Below are positions 14,690-24,267 of a stretch of 35,343 nucleotides of DNA, piece by piece. Source of the DNA: CAZUMJ01 sp964621605. GTDB taxonomy: Bacteria; Actinomycetota; Acidimicrobiia; Acidimicrobiales; Iamiaceae. A model generated the notes under the pieces. The model did no database searches and was not told the DNA's origin. It saw only the letters and a list, made by a program, of their open reading frames with translations. Within the stretch, counting starts at the first letter, position 1, and every line of letters starts with the position of its first letter. The stretch spans positions 1-35,343 of the forward strand of contig CAZUMJ010000030.1 of assembly GCA_964621605.1 (NCBI GenBank), written 5' to 3'. The position numbers and the translations under genes were made by a program.

Positions 14690-15322
14690 GTGCCACGACT
14701 GACCGCTGACAACGTCGAGCTCGCCAAGGAGATCATCGGTCGCTACCCGCGTCCGAAGTCGGCGCTCATCCCGTTGCTGCACCTCGCCCAGGAGCAAGAC
14801 GGCTGGGTCACCGACGAAGCCATGGAGCACCTTGCCGAGCTCGTGGGCGTCACGCCCGCCGAGGTTGTCGGTACCTGCAGCTTCTACGAGATGTTCAAGC
14901 GGGAGCCGGTCGGCACCTACCTCGTCAACATCTGCCACGGCATCGCCTGCCACCTCATGGGCGCGGACGAGCTGATCCACCACGCGGAGGAGACCCTCGG
15001 CATCCGTGCCGGCGAGACCACCGACGACGGGCTCATCACCCTCGAGCACGCCGAGTGCCAGGCTGCGTGCACCGAGGCGCCCTGCCTGCAGGTGAACTAC
15101 CGCTACCGCTACAAGGTCGCCACCGACGCGTTCGACGCGCTGATCGACGACATCCGTGCCGGCCGTCTGGCCGACGAGGTGCCGCCGCACGGCACCCTCG
15201 CCCGGCGTGACTTCCGCCAGCACATCCCCGAGGCACAAGCAGTCGGGCCAGCGCTCGTCGACGACCCCACCGAGCCGGTGTGGCTCGTGCGGGCCCGCGC
15301 TGCAACGGAGGGCCAGGCCTGA
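14690..15322 (+). CDS. NADH-quinone oxidoreductase subunit E
   Basis: NuoE is the thioredoxin-fold subunit carrying [2Fe-2S] cluster N1a. In this 210-aa protein the four cysteines are in GTCSFYEMF (about residue 63), NICHGIACHLMG and HAECQAACTEAPC. At least four fit the pattern of the family, whose ligands are two Cys in C-x4-C and two in C-x3-C. A C-terminal tail of about 45 residues beyond the core (after the IDDIRAGRL segment) is longer than usual. The start is GTG at 14690 with GAGG about 10 nt upstream. It overlaps nuoF by one base. Confidence 0.94.
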   Translation: MPRLTADNVELAKEIIGRYPRPKSALIPLLHLAQEQDGWVTDEAMEHLAELVGVTPAEVVGTCSFYEMFKREPVGTYLVNICHGIACHLMGADELIHHAEETLGIRAGETTDDGLITLEHAECQAACTEAPCLQVNYRYRYKVATDAFDALIDDIRAGRLADEVPPHGTLARRDFRQHIPEAQAVGPALVDDPTEPVWLVRARAATEGQA

Positions 15323-16704
15323 TGACCATCACCGACGCCCCCAAGATCATCTCGGGTCGCTACGAGGCGCACGACGACGCCCACACGATCGAACGTTACG
15401 AAGCGACAGGCGGCTACCAGGGCCTGCGCAAGGCGCTGAGCCTCCTCCCGCAGCAGATCACCGACGAGGTGAAAGCAGCGTCGCTCCTCGGGCGCGGTGG
15501 TGCCGGCTTCCCCGCTGGCGTGAAATGGGGCTTCTGCCCTCCGGGCGTGTTCCCCCGGTACCTGGTGGTGAACGGCGACGAGTCCGAGCCGGGCACCTAC
15601 AAGGACCGGATCATGATGGAGCGCGACCCGCACCAGCTGATCGAGGGCATCCTCATCGCCTGCTACGCCATCGGCTGCTCGCAAGCGTTCCTCTACTGCC
15701 GAGGCGAGATGGCGCTCGCGCACGAGCGCCTCGGCGCCGCGCTCAACGAGGCGTACGCCAAGGGCTACGTCGGCAAGAACATCCTCGGCAGCGACTACGG
15801 CATCGACGTGGTCCTGCACTGGGGTGCCGGCGCCTACATCGTGGGCGAAGAGACCGCCCTCATCGAGAGCCTCGAGGGTAACCGCGGCATGCCGCGCCTG
15901 AAGCCCCCCTTCTTCCCCGCCGCAAAGGGCCTCTACCTGCAGCCGACGGTCGTCAACAACGTCGAGACGCTTTCGAACCTGCCGTGGCTGATGACCCACA
16001 GCGCCGAGGAGTTTCACGCCTTGGGCGCCGAGGCGTCTCGCGGGACACGCATGTTCGCGGTGTCCGGTCACGTCAAGAACCCGGGCGTCTTCGAGGTCGA
16101 GTTCGGTGTCACGACCTTCCGTGACCTGCTCTACGCCCCGCAGTACGCGGGTGGCATCCGTGAGGACCGAGCCCTCAAGGCGTTCATCCCCGGTGGGGCC
16201 TCGGCACCGCTGTTCTTCGAGGAGCACCTCGACCTTCCGCTCGAGGCGGGCGCGGTCATGAAGGCCGGCTCGATGCTCGGATCGGGCGCGATCGTCGTCA
16301 TGGACGAGACCACCGACATGGTGAAGGCCAGCCGCAACCTCGTGCGCTTCTTCGCCCGTGAGTCCTGTGGCAAGTGCACGCCGTGCCGTGAGGGCACCAC
16401 CTGGCTCGAGCGCATCCTCGACCGCATCATCGACGGCGCCGGGCGCCCCGAAGACATCGACCTGCTGCTCGACGTCTGCGACAACATCAGCCCCGGCATG
16501 GTGTGGCCGCCGAAGCAGACCACCATCTGCCCGCTGGGGCAGTCGGCGACCCCGTCCATCGCGGGCGTCGTGCGTCGATTCCCTGAGGAGTTCGAGCGCT
16601 ACCTGGGGACGACGTTCACCACGTCGGTCGAGGTTCGAGGCGCCGCCTACCTGACCAAGCCCGCGGCCACGGCGGCCGCATCCGGAGGCCCGGCCGATGT
16701 CTGA
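15322..16704 (+). CDS. NADH-quinone oxidoreductase subunit F
   Basis: NuoF binds NADH, FMN and [4Fe-4S] cluster N3. In this 460-aa protein the FMN loop GRGGAGFPAGVKW is at 57-69, the NGDESEPGTYKDR segment follows near 89-101, and the cluster ligands are Cys349, Cys352 and Cys355 (SCGKCTPCREGT) plus Cys403 (TTICPLG). The interval to the last Cys is a few residues longer than in E. coli NuoF because of an SPGMVWPPKQ insertion. The chosen ATG at 15322 overlaps the nuoE stop (TGATG). The 3' end overlaps nuoG by 8 bp. Confidence 0.96.
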   Translation: MTITDAPKIISGRYEAHDDAHTIERYEATGGYQGLRKALSLLPQQITDEVKAASLLGRGGAGFPAGVKWGFCPPGVFPRYLVVNGDESEPGTYKDRIMMERDPHQLIEGILIACYAIGCSQAFLYCRGEMALAHERLGAALNEAYAKGYVGKNILGSDYGIDVVLHWGAGAYIVGEETALIESLEGNRGMPRLKPPFFPAAKGLYLQPTVVNNVETLSNLPWLMTHSAEEFHALGAEASRGTRMFAVSGHVKNPGVFEVEFGVTTFRDLLYAPQYAGGIREDRALKAFIPGGASAPLFFEEHLDLPLEAGAVMKAGSMLGSGAIVVMDETTDMVKASRNLVRFFARESCGKCTPCREGTTWLERILDRIIDGAGRPEDIDLLLDVCDNISPGMVWPPKQTTICPLGQSATPSIAGVVRRFPEEFERYLGTTFTTSVEVRGAAYLTKPAATAAASGGPADV

Positions 16705-19345
16705 CACGGCACCACAGAGCGAGTCGACCGTGCAGGTCACGATCGACGGCAAGACCATCGACGCCGCCAAGGGCGAGTTGGTGATCGACGCCGCCGAACG
16801 CAACGGCGTCTACATCCCGCGCTTCTGCTACCACAACCGGATGAACCCGGTCGGTATGTGCCGGATGTGCCTCGTCGAGATCGACACCGGCCGTGGGCCG
16901 GCGCTGCAGCCGTCCTGCATGATCGAGTGCACGCCGGGCATGTCCGTCGAGACCGAGACGCCGATGGCCAAGAAGGCCCAGGAAGGCGTGCTCGAGTTCC
17001 TCCTCATCAACCACCCGCTCGACTGCCCGGTCTGCGACAAGGGCGGCGAGTGCCCCCTGCAAGACCAGACCATGTCGTACGGGCCCGGCGAGAGCCGCCT
17101 CGTCGAAGAGAAGCGCCACTTCGAGAAGCCCATCCCGATCTCCGAGACGGTGCTGCTCGACCGTGAGCGGTGCATCCTCTGCGACCGCTGCACCCGCTTC
17201 GCGAAGGAGGTGGCCGGCGACCCGCTGATCCACTTCCAGGACCGCGGCAACCACACGCAGGTCAACACCTTCCCCGACCACCCGTTCTCGTCGTACTTCA
17301 GCGGCAACACGGTGCAGATCTGCCCGGTCGGTGCGCTCACCGCCAAGCCCTACCGCTTCAAGGCACGGCCGTGGGACCTCGAGCAGGTCGAGTCGACGTG
17401 TACCTCCTGCAGCGTCGGTTGCCGCGTGGTCATCGACTCCTCGCGCGACAAGGTGCTCCGGTACAACGGCGTCGACTCCGACCCGGTCAACTGGTCGTGG
17501 CTCTGCGACAAAGGTCGCTTCGACTTCGAGTACGTCAACGACGAGCGTCGCTTGAACCAGCCGCTGGTGCGCCCGGCGGCCGACCAGCCGCACGGTTCGT
17601 CGTCGTGGTCGTACGCGCTCACGCAGGTCGCGTCGGCGATCCGTACCGCCGTCGACCAATCCGGTCCGTCGTCGGTCGCCGTCATCGGCGGTGCCCGCCT
17701 CACCAACGAAGGCGCCTACGCCTGGGCGAAGCTCGCCAAGGGCGTCATCGGCACCGACAACGTCGACGCACAGCTCGGTGACGGCCTGCCGGCCGAGGTC
17801 GTGCTGGGGCTTCCGCGAGCCACCATCGACCAGGTCTGCGCCCCGGGCGGCACGGTCATCGTGCTGGGCCCCGACGTGAAGGAAGAGCTCCCGGTCCTGT
17901 TCCTGCGCCTGCGCCACGCGGCGGTGAACGACCGGGTGCGCATCATCGAGCTGGCGCCGACCGACACCGGTCTCACCTACTTGACGAAGGCGTCGCTGCG
18001 GGTCCGGCCGGGTACGTCGCACGAGGTGCTCGGTGCGCTCCTGTCCGGGGGTGCGACGCCCGACGGCATCGACGCCGAGGCGTTCGCCGCGGCGCAGGCG
18101 CTGCTGGCCGACGGCGTCACCCCGACGGTCGTATGGGGTCGTCAGTCGCTGGCAGAGTCAGCCGACGTGGCTGTCGCCGCAGCGCACCGCATCCTGGCCG
18201 CACGGCCCGGCGCTCGCTTCCTTCCGGCGTTGCGTCGCGGCAACGTGTTCGGCGCCATCGACATGGGCCTCGTGCCCGGTCTGCTCCCCGGGCGCGTCAC
18301 CCTCGAAGAGGGCCGCAACTGGGTCGCCCAGGCGTGGGGCATGGCAGCGAACGAGCTGCCGGCGACTCGTGGCCTCGACACCCGGGGCATCCTCGAAGCG
18401 GCCGCTGCCGGCAAGGTGCAGACGCTCATCCTGCTCGGGGCCGACCCGCTCGCGGACTTCCCCGACCGTGCGCTCGCCGAGCGTGCGCTCGCCGGTGCGA
18501 CCACGGTCATCTCTGTCGACATCTTCGTCAACGACTCGAACCAACTGGCTGACGTCATCCTCCCGGCGGCGGGCTACGCGGCAGAGTCGGGCACCACGAC
18601 CAACCTCGAAGGTCGGGTCACTCGCGTCAACCAGAAGGTGACCCCTCCCGGATCGTCGCAGTCCGACTGGATGATCGCTGCCGAGCTGGCCTATGCGCTC
18701 GACGACGACCTCGGCTTCGACTCCGTCGAACAGATCCGTGCCGAGATCGCTGCCGCGGCACCTGCCTATGCGGGCCTGACCGACGCCGTCCTCGACGACC
18801 CGGCGAACGTCGACGGCATCGTCGTGCCACTCCCGGCCGCCGCACCCACGGAGGACGCCGCTGCGGAAGGTGACGCGGCTGAGCCTGAGGCCGCACCCGC
18901 CGACGAGGCGACAACCGATGACGGCGACGGCTCAGCCGATGAGGCGCCCACTCTGCGTGCACCCGCCGTCCCCGCTGTGGTGGCGTTGCCTCCGGCGCCC
19001 GCCGTGGCGGTTCCCACGGTTGACGCCTACTCGTTCCGCCTGGTGGTCACGCGCAAGCTGTACGACCACGGCACGTTGATCGGCCACTCGCCGGCCATCT
19101 CGGTGCTCGCCGAAGAACGCCCGCTGCGCCTCAACCCGGCCGACCTCGACCGTCTCGGCGTCGCCGACGGCGCACAGGTCAAGGTGTCGTCGTCGCGAGC
19201 GGGGCTCGTGTTGACGGTGCAGGGTGACCCAACGGTCCCCAAGGGTGTCGCCGCACTCGTGTTCGACCAGGCCGATGCCGTGGCCGCCCGGTTGCTCGAA
19301 CCGGATGCCACCGTCACCGACCTTCGCGTGGAGACCCAGGCATGA
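16697..19345 (+). CDS. NADH-quinone oxidoreductase subunit G
   Basis: This 882-aa electron-wire subunit has N1b ligands Cys44, Cys55, Cys58 and Cys74; N5 ligands His106, Cys110, Cys113 and Cys119; and N4 ligands Cys159, Cys162, Cys165 and Cys209. The off-pathway cluster N7 is also present (Cys235, Cys238, Cys242, Cys270). A degenerate molybdopterin-oxidoreductase domain covers about 285-700. An Ala/Pro/acidic low-complexity linker follows (about 712-772), then a MopB C-terminal-like beta domain (about 775-870). The linker is unlike anything in E. coli NuoG and is probably a flexible tether. It overlaps nuoH by 4 bp. Confidence 0.96.
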   Translation: MSDTAPQSESTVQVTIDGKTIDAAKGELVIDAAERNGVYIPRFCYHNRMNPVGMCRMCLVEIDTGRGPALQPSCMIECTPGMSVETETPMAKKAQEGVLEFLLINHPLDCPVCDKGGECPLQDQTMSYGPGESRLVEEKRHFEKPIPISETVLLDRERCILCDRCTRFAKEVAGDPLIHFQDRGNHTQVNTFPDHPFSSYFSGNTVQICPVGALTAKPYRFKARPWDLEQVESTCTSCSVGCRVVIDSSRDKVLRYNGVDSDPVNWSWLCDKGRFDFEYVNDERRLNQPLVRPAADQPHGSSSWSYALTQVASAIRTAVDQSGPSSVAVIGGARLTNEGAYAWAKLAKGVIGTDNVDAQLGDGLPAEVVLGLPRATIDQVCAPGGTVIVLGPDVKEELPVLFLRLRHAAVNDRVRIIELAPTDTGLTYLTKASLRVRPGTSHEVLGALLSGGATPDGIDAEAFAAAQALLADGVTPTVVWGRQSLAESADVAVAAAHRILAARPGARFLPALRRGNVFGAIDMGLVPGLLPGRVTLEEGRNWVAQAWGMAANELPATRGLDTRGILEAAAAGKVQTLILLGADPLADFPDRALAERALAGATTVISVDIFVNDSNQLADVILPAAGYAAESGTTTNLEGRVTRVNQKVTPPGSSQSDWMIAAELAYALDDDLGFDSVEQIRAEIAAAAPAYAGLTDAVLDDPANVDGIVVPLPAAAPTEDAAAEGDAAEPEAAPADEATTDDGDGSADEAPTLRAPAVPAVVALPPAPAVAVPTVDAYSFRLVVTRKLYDHGTLIGHSPAISVLAEERPLRLNPADLDRLGVADGAQVKVSSSRAGLVLTVQGDPTVPKGVAALVFDQADAVAARLLEPDATVTDLRVETQA

Positions 19346-20535
19346 TCTTCGGTACTGATCCCCTCCTGGCCGGCAAGATCGACCTCGCGGTCATCCTGAT
19401 CGTCCTGCTCAAGGTCGTCGTCACCTTCGGTTTCCTGCTGGTCGCCGTGATGATGATGATCTGGTTCGAGCGCAAGATCGTCGCCGACCTCCAGAACCGC
19501 ATCGGCCCGAACCGGGCCGGGCCGTTCGGCCTCCTGCAGTCGATGGCCGACGGCGTGAAGCTGATGCTCAAGGAAGACCTGATCCCGGCCCAGGCCGACA
19601 AGGTCGTCTTCCGTCTGGCGCCGTACCTCACGCTGGTGCCGGCGTTCCTCACCTTCGCGGTGATCCCCGTCGGTGGCGACTTCTCGCACCACCGCCAGGG
19701 CCTCATGTCGTTCTTCGGGCACTGGAGCCGCTTGCAGCTCGCCGACCCGCCGGTCGGGGTGCTGTTCATCCTCGCGATGAGCTCGCTTGCCGTGTACGGC
19801 ATCTTGCTCGCCGGCTGGTCGTCGGGGTCGAAGTACCCGCTGCTCTCCGCGGTGCGCGCCAGCGCTCAGATGATCTCCTACGAGGCGGCGTTGGGTCTCT
19901 CGGTGGCAGCGGTCTTCCTGGTCACCGGCGACCTGCGCATCTCCTCCATCGTGATCGCGCAGCACGGCTGGCGCTGGAACCTCTGGGTCACCGGGGTCGT
20001 GCCGTTCGTGGTGTTCTTCCTCGCGGCCCTGGCCGAGGCGAACCGCCCCCCGTTCGACATCGTCGAAGCCGAACAGGAGCTCGTCGGTGGCTTCAACACC
20101 GAGTACAGCTCCTTCCGCTTCGCCATCTTCTACCTGGCCGAGTTCATGAACGCCATCACCATCTCGGCGATCGTCGTGACGCTCTTCCTCGGCGGCCCGA
20201 ACGGCTGGTACCCACCAGGCCCGGCGTGGCTGTACGGGATGGCCTGGTTCTTCTTGAAGCTCGTGGTCCTGCTCTATGTCCTGGTGTGGATCCGAGGCAC
20301 GCTGCCTCGACTTCGCTACGACCAGCTCATGGACCTTGGCTGGAAGTTGCTCATCCCGGCGTCGCTGGGCTGGCTCCTGCTGCTCGTCGTGTTCCGCGTC
20401 TACGAGGGCGCCAACTGGCACCTCTACGTCGTGGTGCCGGTTGCCCTCGCGATCATCTCGGCGATGGCGGGCCTGCTCGGAGGCGCCATGCACGTTGCCC
20501 GGCGTGAGCGTCCCCTCGCGGAGGTGTACGACTGA
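19342..20535 (+). CDS. NADH-quinone oxidoreductase subunit H
   Basis: NuoH links the quinone cavity to the membrane arm. This 397-aa protein has eight or nine hydrophobic segments. Conserved elements are WFERKIVADLQNRIGPNRAG (about residues 43-62), VKLMLKEDLIPAQADK (about 73-88) and the acidic quinone loop AEANRPPFDIVEAEQELVGG, all intact. The C-terminal helix pair ends with a basic tail (HVARRERPLAEVYD). It is coupled to nuoG (4-bp overlap) and nuoI (1 bp). This is the reference for the diverged copy at 29556-30557. Confidence 0.96.
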   Translation: MIFGTDPLLAGKIDLAVILIVLLKVVVTFGFLLVAVMMMIWFERKIVADLQNRIGPNRAGPFGLLQSMADGVKLMLKEDLIPAQADKVVFRLAPYLTLVPAFLTFAVIPVGGDFSHHRQGLMSFFGHWSRLQLADPPVGVLFILAMSSLAVYGILLAGWSSGSKYPLLSAVRASAQMISYEAALGLSVAAVFLVTGDLRISSIVIAQHGWRWNLWVTGVVPFVVFFLAALAEANRPPFDIVEAEQELVGGFNTEYSSFRFAIFYLAEFMNAITISAIVVTLFLGGPNGWYPPGPAWLYGMAWFFLKLVVLLYVLVWIRGTLPRLRYDQLMDLGWKLLIPASLGWLLLLVVFRVYEGANWHLYVVVPVALAIISAMAGLLGGAMHVARRERPLAEVYD

Positions 20536-21250
20536 TGGGTTACCTCGGTGGCTTCCTCGTTTCGTTCAAGCAGCAAGGCCGCAAGCAGCGGGTCACGACG
20601 TCGTACCCAGAAGAGAAGCGCGCCAAGCCGGTGCGCATCCACGGGCGCCACGTCCTGAACCGCTACGAGGACGGCATGGAGAAGTGCATCGGCTGCGAGC
20701 TCTGCGCCGGTGTGTGCCCTGCCAAGTGCATCTACGTGCGTGGCAAGGACAACCCGGCCGACGAGCCGGTCAGCCCAGGCGAGCGCTTCGGGTTCATCTA
20801 CGAGATCAACTACCTCCGGTGCATCCACTGCGACATGTGCGTCGAGGCGTGCCCGACCGAGGCGATCACCGAATCGAAGCTCTTCGAGTTCTCCTTCACC
20901 AACCGTGAGGACGCCATCTACACCCGGCGTGAGCTGCTCGTCGACGCCGAGACGGGTCGCCCGCAGCAGCTTCCGTGGGAAGACTGGCGCGAGGGCGAAG
21001 ACCAGTACTCCTCGGCCTGGATGCGTGCGACGGCCCCCGCCGGCGACGCCTCCTACGAGGGGCGTGTGGCATGGGCGGGCGAGCGCGGCTTCGGTGTGCG
21101 TGCCCCCGAAGCCGGCCAGGACGAGGAGGACAGCGGCCAGCCGCCGTCCTTCTACAACACTCCGGTCGACCCCGACATCGCCAAGCGCATCTTCAACACG
21201 GTGCAGCGCGAGCCGCGCCCGTGGCGCGACGAGATCGAGAGCGAGGACTG

Positions 21251-21251
<1 letters not shown>
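20535..21251 (+). CDS. NADH-quinone oxidoreductase subunit I
   Basis: NuoI carries clusters N6a and N6b. Two ferredoxin-type motifs are present: CIGCELCAGVCPAKCI (about residues 55-70) and CIHCDMCVEACPTEAI (about 96-111). The 238-aa length exceeds that of E. coli NuoI because of a C-terminal acidic extension of roughly 80 residues after the cluster domain, a feature shared by many actinobacterial NuoI proteins as I recall. One-base overlaps (TGATG) join it to nuoH and nuoJ. Confidence 0.96.
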
Positions 21252-21840
<589 letters not shown>

Positions 21841-21844
<4 letters not shown>

Positions 21845-22158
21845 TCCTCGCAGCGACCGTCGGCACCGCCTGGTACCTGGGCCTTGCCGCAATCCTGTTC
21901 ACGATCGGGGCGACCGGCCTCTTGCTGCGCCGCAACCCGCTGGTCATGTTCATGTGCATCGAGCTGATGCTGAACTCGGTCAACCTGACCTTCGTCGCCT
22001 TCGCCCACAAGCTGGGTGACGTCGGCGGCCAGGTGAGCGTGTTCTTCGTCCTGATCGTCGCGGCGGCCGAGGTGGTCGTGGGGCTGGCGATCATCGTGGC
22101 CATCCTGCGGCGCCGGCCGAACGCCACCGCAGACGACCTGGATCTGCTCAAGGGCTAG
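21841..22158 (+). CDS. NADH-quinone oxidoreductase subunit K
   Basis: NuoK is a three-helix subunit with an antiporter-like half channel. In this 105-aa protein the two essential glutamates are Glu41 (MCIELMLNSVNL) and Glu77 (AAAEVVVGLAI). The GTG start at 21841 overlaps the nuoJ stop (GTGA). It is followed 15 bp later by nuoL. Confidence 0.96.
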
Positions 22159-22173
22159 AAGAGAGACGACCCC

Positions 22174-24267
22174 GTGCCCCATCTCGCATCCCTCGCCCCG
22201 TCGCTCCTGGCCGTCGAAACGGCCGAAGCCGCGGCTCACGTCCCGTCGCTCGTCCATCTGGTCTGGCTGATCCCGGCGTTCCCTCTGCTGTCGCTCGTCG
22301 TGCTGATCGCCTTCGGCCGTTGGCTGAAGGAGCCGTGGTCCGGTTGGATCGCCGTCGGCGGCATGGCGGGCGCGTTCGTCGCCACCGTGTTGACCTGGAC
22401 CGGCCTTCGCCAGATGGACCCCGAGGCCCGCCATCACGTCCAGACGCTGTTCACCTGGCTCCCGTCGGGGAACTTCCACATCGATCTGGCGTTCCTCGTC
22501 GACCCGCTGTCGATCACGATGTGCCTCTTCGTGACCTTCATCGGCTCGCTCATCTTCCTGTACTCGATCGGCTACATGAAGGGCGACCCGAACTTCACGA
22601 AGTTCTTCCTGTACCTGAGCTTCTTCGCCCTGTCGATGCTGGTGCTGGTCACCGGCTCCAACCTGCTGGTGACCTTCCTCGGCTGGGAGGGCGTGGGCGC
22701 GGCCTCGTACTTCCTGATCGGCTTCTGGTTCCAGGACGTCCGCAACTCGAGTGCCGCGAAGAAGGCGTTCATCACCAACCGCGTGGGCGACTGGGGCTTC
22801 ATGACGGCGATGTTCTTCGCCTTCTTCGCCTTCGGCACTCTGAACTACACCGAGCTCTTCGCCAACGTGTCGGGTGGCGCCAAGTCGACGGTGTCGGTCA
22901 TCGCGGTGCTGCTCTTCGTCGGTGCTTGCGGCAAGTCGGCGCAGCTCCCGCTGTACCTCTGGCTGCCCGACGCCATGGCCGGCCCGACGCCGGTTTCTGC
23001 CCTCATGCACGCCGCGACGATGGTGACCGCGGGCGTGTACCTCCTGGTGCGCATGAACCCGTTCATCTCCGCCGCCGACCCGTGGGTGAGCACGCTCATC
23101 GCGTGGGTCGGAGCGGGCACCGCACTGGTAGCCGCGACGATCGCCATCAGCCAACGCGACATCAAGAAGGTGCTGGCCTACTCCACGGTCAGCCAGCTCG
23201 GCTACATGGTGTTGGCCGTCGGCTCGGGTGCGTACGTGGCCGCCATGTTCCACATGATCACCCATGCCTTCTTCAAGGCCCTGCTGTTCCTCGGCGCCGG
23301 CTCGGTCATCCACGGGATGAACAACGAGCAGGACATGACCTGGTACGGGAAGCTCCGCAAGTTCCTCCCGATCACCTCCGCGACGTTCATCATCGCCTGG
23401 CTCGCCATCGCCGGTGTCCCGCCCTTCTCGGGCTTCTGGTCGAAGGGCGAGATCCTCGCGTTCGCGTGGCACAAGAACCCCGCCTTGTGGGGCGTCGGTC
23501 TGTTCACCGCCCTGCTCACCGCCTACTACATGACCCGCGAGGTCGTGCTCACCTTCTTCGGCGAGCAGCGCTGGGTCGAGCCCGCCGAGGGTGAGCACGC
23601 CGACCATCACCACGACCACCACCACGAGGGCGTCGAGATCGGCGAGGACGGCGAGATCGTCCCCCACGGCGCCGGTGCACCGCACACCGTCACCCACGGC
23701 GCACCGGTGCACCCGCACGAGTCCCCTTGGCAGATGACCGTACCGCTCGTGGTCCTGGCGGTCGGCGCCGTGTTCGCGGGCATCCTCAACCTTCCGACCA
23801 AGCTCCTGTTGCAGCGTCACGCACTCGAGCACTGGCTCGAGCCCTCCGTGCACATGGGTGAGGTCCATTGGGACGCACCGAGCGGCCTGTTGGTGAAGCT
23901 TGAGCTCATCTCGATCGTCATCGGCCTGATCGGCATCGGCGCCGGCATCGCCATCTACCAGTTCCTCCGCAAGACGCGTGAAGAGCAGATCCCGCTCGAG
24001 CCGGAGATCCTCGCCAAGGGCTGGTACTACGACATCGGCGTCTCGGCCTTCATGGCCGGCCCGGGTCGTCGCATCTACGACTTCGTCACCGACTTCTTCG
24101 ACGTCAAGATCGTCAACGGAACGGTCAACGGGGTCGGTCGTCTGGTCCAGGGCAGCAGCCGCACGGTGCGCCGCCTGCAGACCGGCTACGTGCGCAACTA
24201 CGCACTCGGGCTGGCCGGGGGAACCGTCGCCCTCATCGCATTCGTCGTCTACCGGGCTGCCTTCTGA
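22174..24267 (+). CDS. NADH-quinone oxidoreductase subunit L
   Basis: NuoL is the distal antiporter-like proton pump with the lateral helix. In this 697-aa protein key motifs are WEGVGAASYFLIGFW (conserved helix-5 Glu), LWLPDAMAGPTPVSALMHAA (helix-7 region) and the KKVLAYSTVSQLGYM segment with its Lys. A His-rich loop (residues 475-515, with HHHDHHHE at 478-485 and further scattered His) sits before the HESPWQM segment that introduces the C-terminal helices. The start is GTG at 22174, preceded by AGAAGAGAG. The last residues form the terminal transmembrane helix. Confidence 0.95.
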   Translation: MPHLASLAPSLLAVETAEAAAHVPSLVHLVWLIPAFPLLSLVVLIAFGRWLKEPWSGWIAVGGMAGAFVATVLTWTGLRQMDPEARHHVQTLFTWLPSGNFHIDLAFLVDPLSITMCLFVTFIGSLIFLYSIGYMKGDPNFTKFFLYLSFFALSMLVLVTGSNLLVTFLGWEGVGAASYFLIGFWFQDVRNSSAAKKAFITNRVGDWGFMTAMFFAFFAFGTLNYTELFANVSGGAKSTVSVIAVLLFVGACGKSAQLPLYLWLPDAMAGPTPVSALMHAATMVTAGVYLLVRMNPFISAADPWVSTLIAWVGAGTALVAATIAISQRDIKKVLAYSTVSQLGYMVLAVGSGAYVAAMFHMITHAFFKALLFLGAGSVIHGMNNEQDMTWYGKLRKFLPITSATFIIAWLAIAGVPPFSGFWSKGEILAFAWHKNPALWGVGLFTALLTAYYMTREVVLTFFGEQRWVEPAEGEHADHHHDHHHEGVEIGEDGEIVPHGAGAPHTVTHGAPVHPHESPWQMTVPLVVLAVGAVFAGILNLPTKLLLQRHALEHWLEPSVHMGEVHWDAPSGLLVKLELISIVIGLIGIGAGIAIYQFLRKTREEQIPLEPEILAKGWYYDIGVSAFMAGPGRRIYDFVTDFFDVKIVNGTVNGVGRLVQGSSRTVRRLQTGYVRNYALGLAGGTVALIAFVVYRAAF

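Noticed and set aside
14592..14702. Second small ORF (36 codons, five Cys) starting with ATGA on the end of the 39-codon ORF
   Set aside because: Third codon positions are much poorer in G/C than in the neighbouring genes and it runs 13 bp into nuoE; probably spacer, though the Cys spacing caught the eye.
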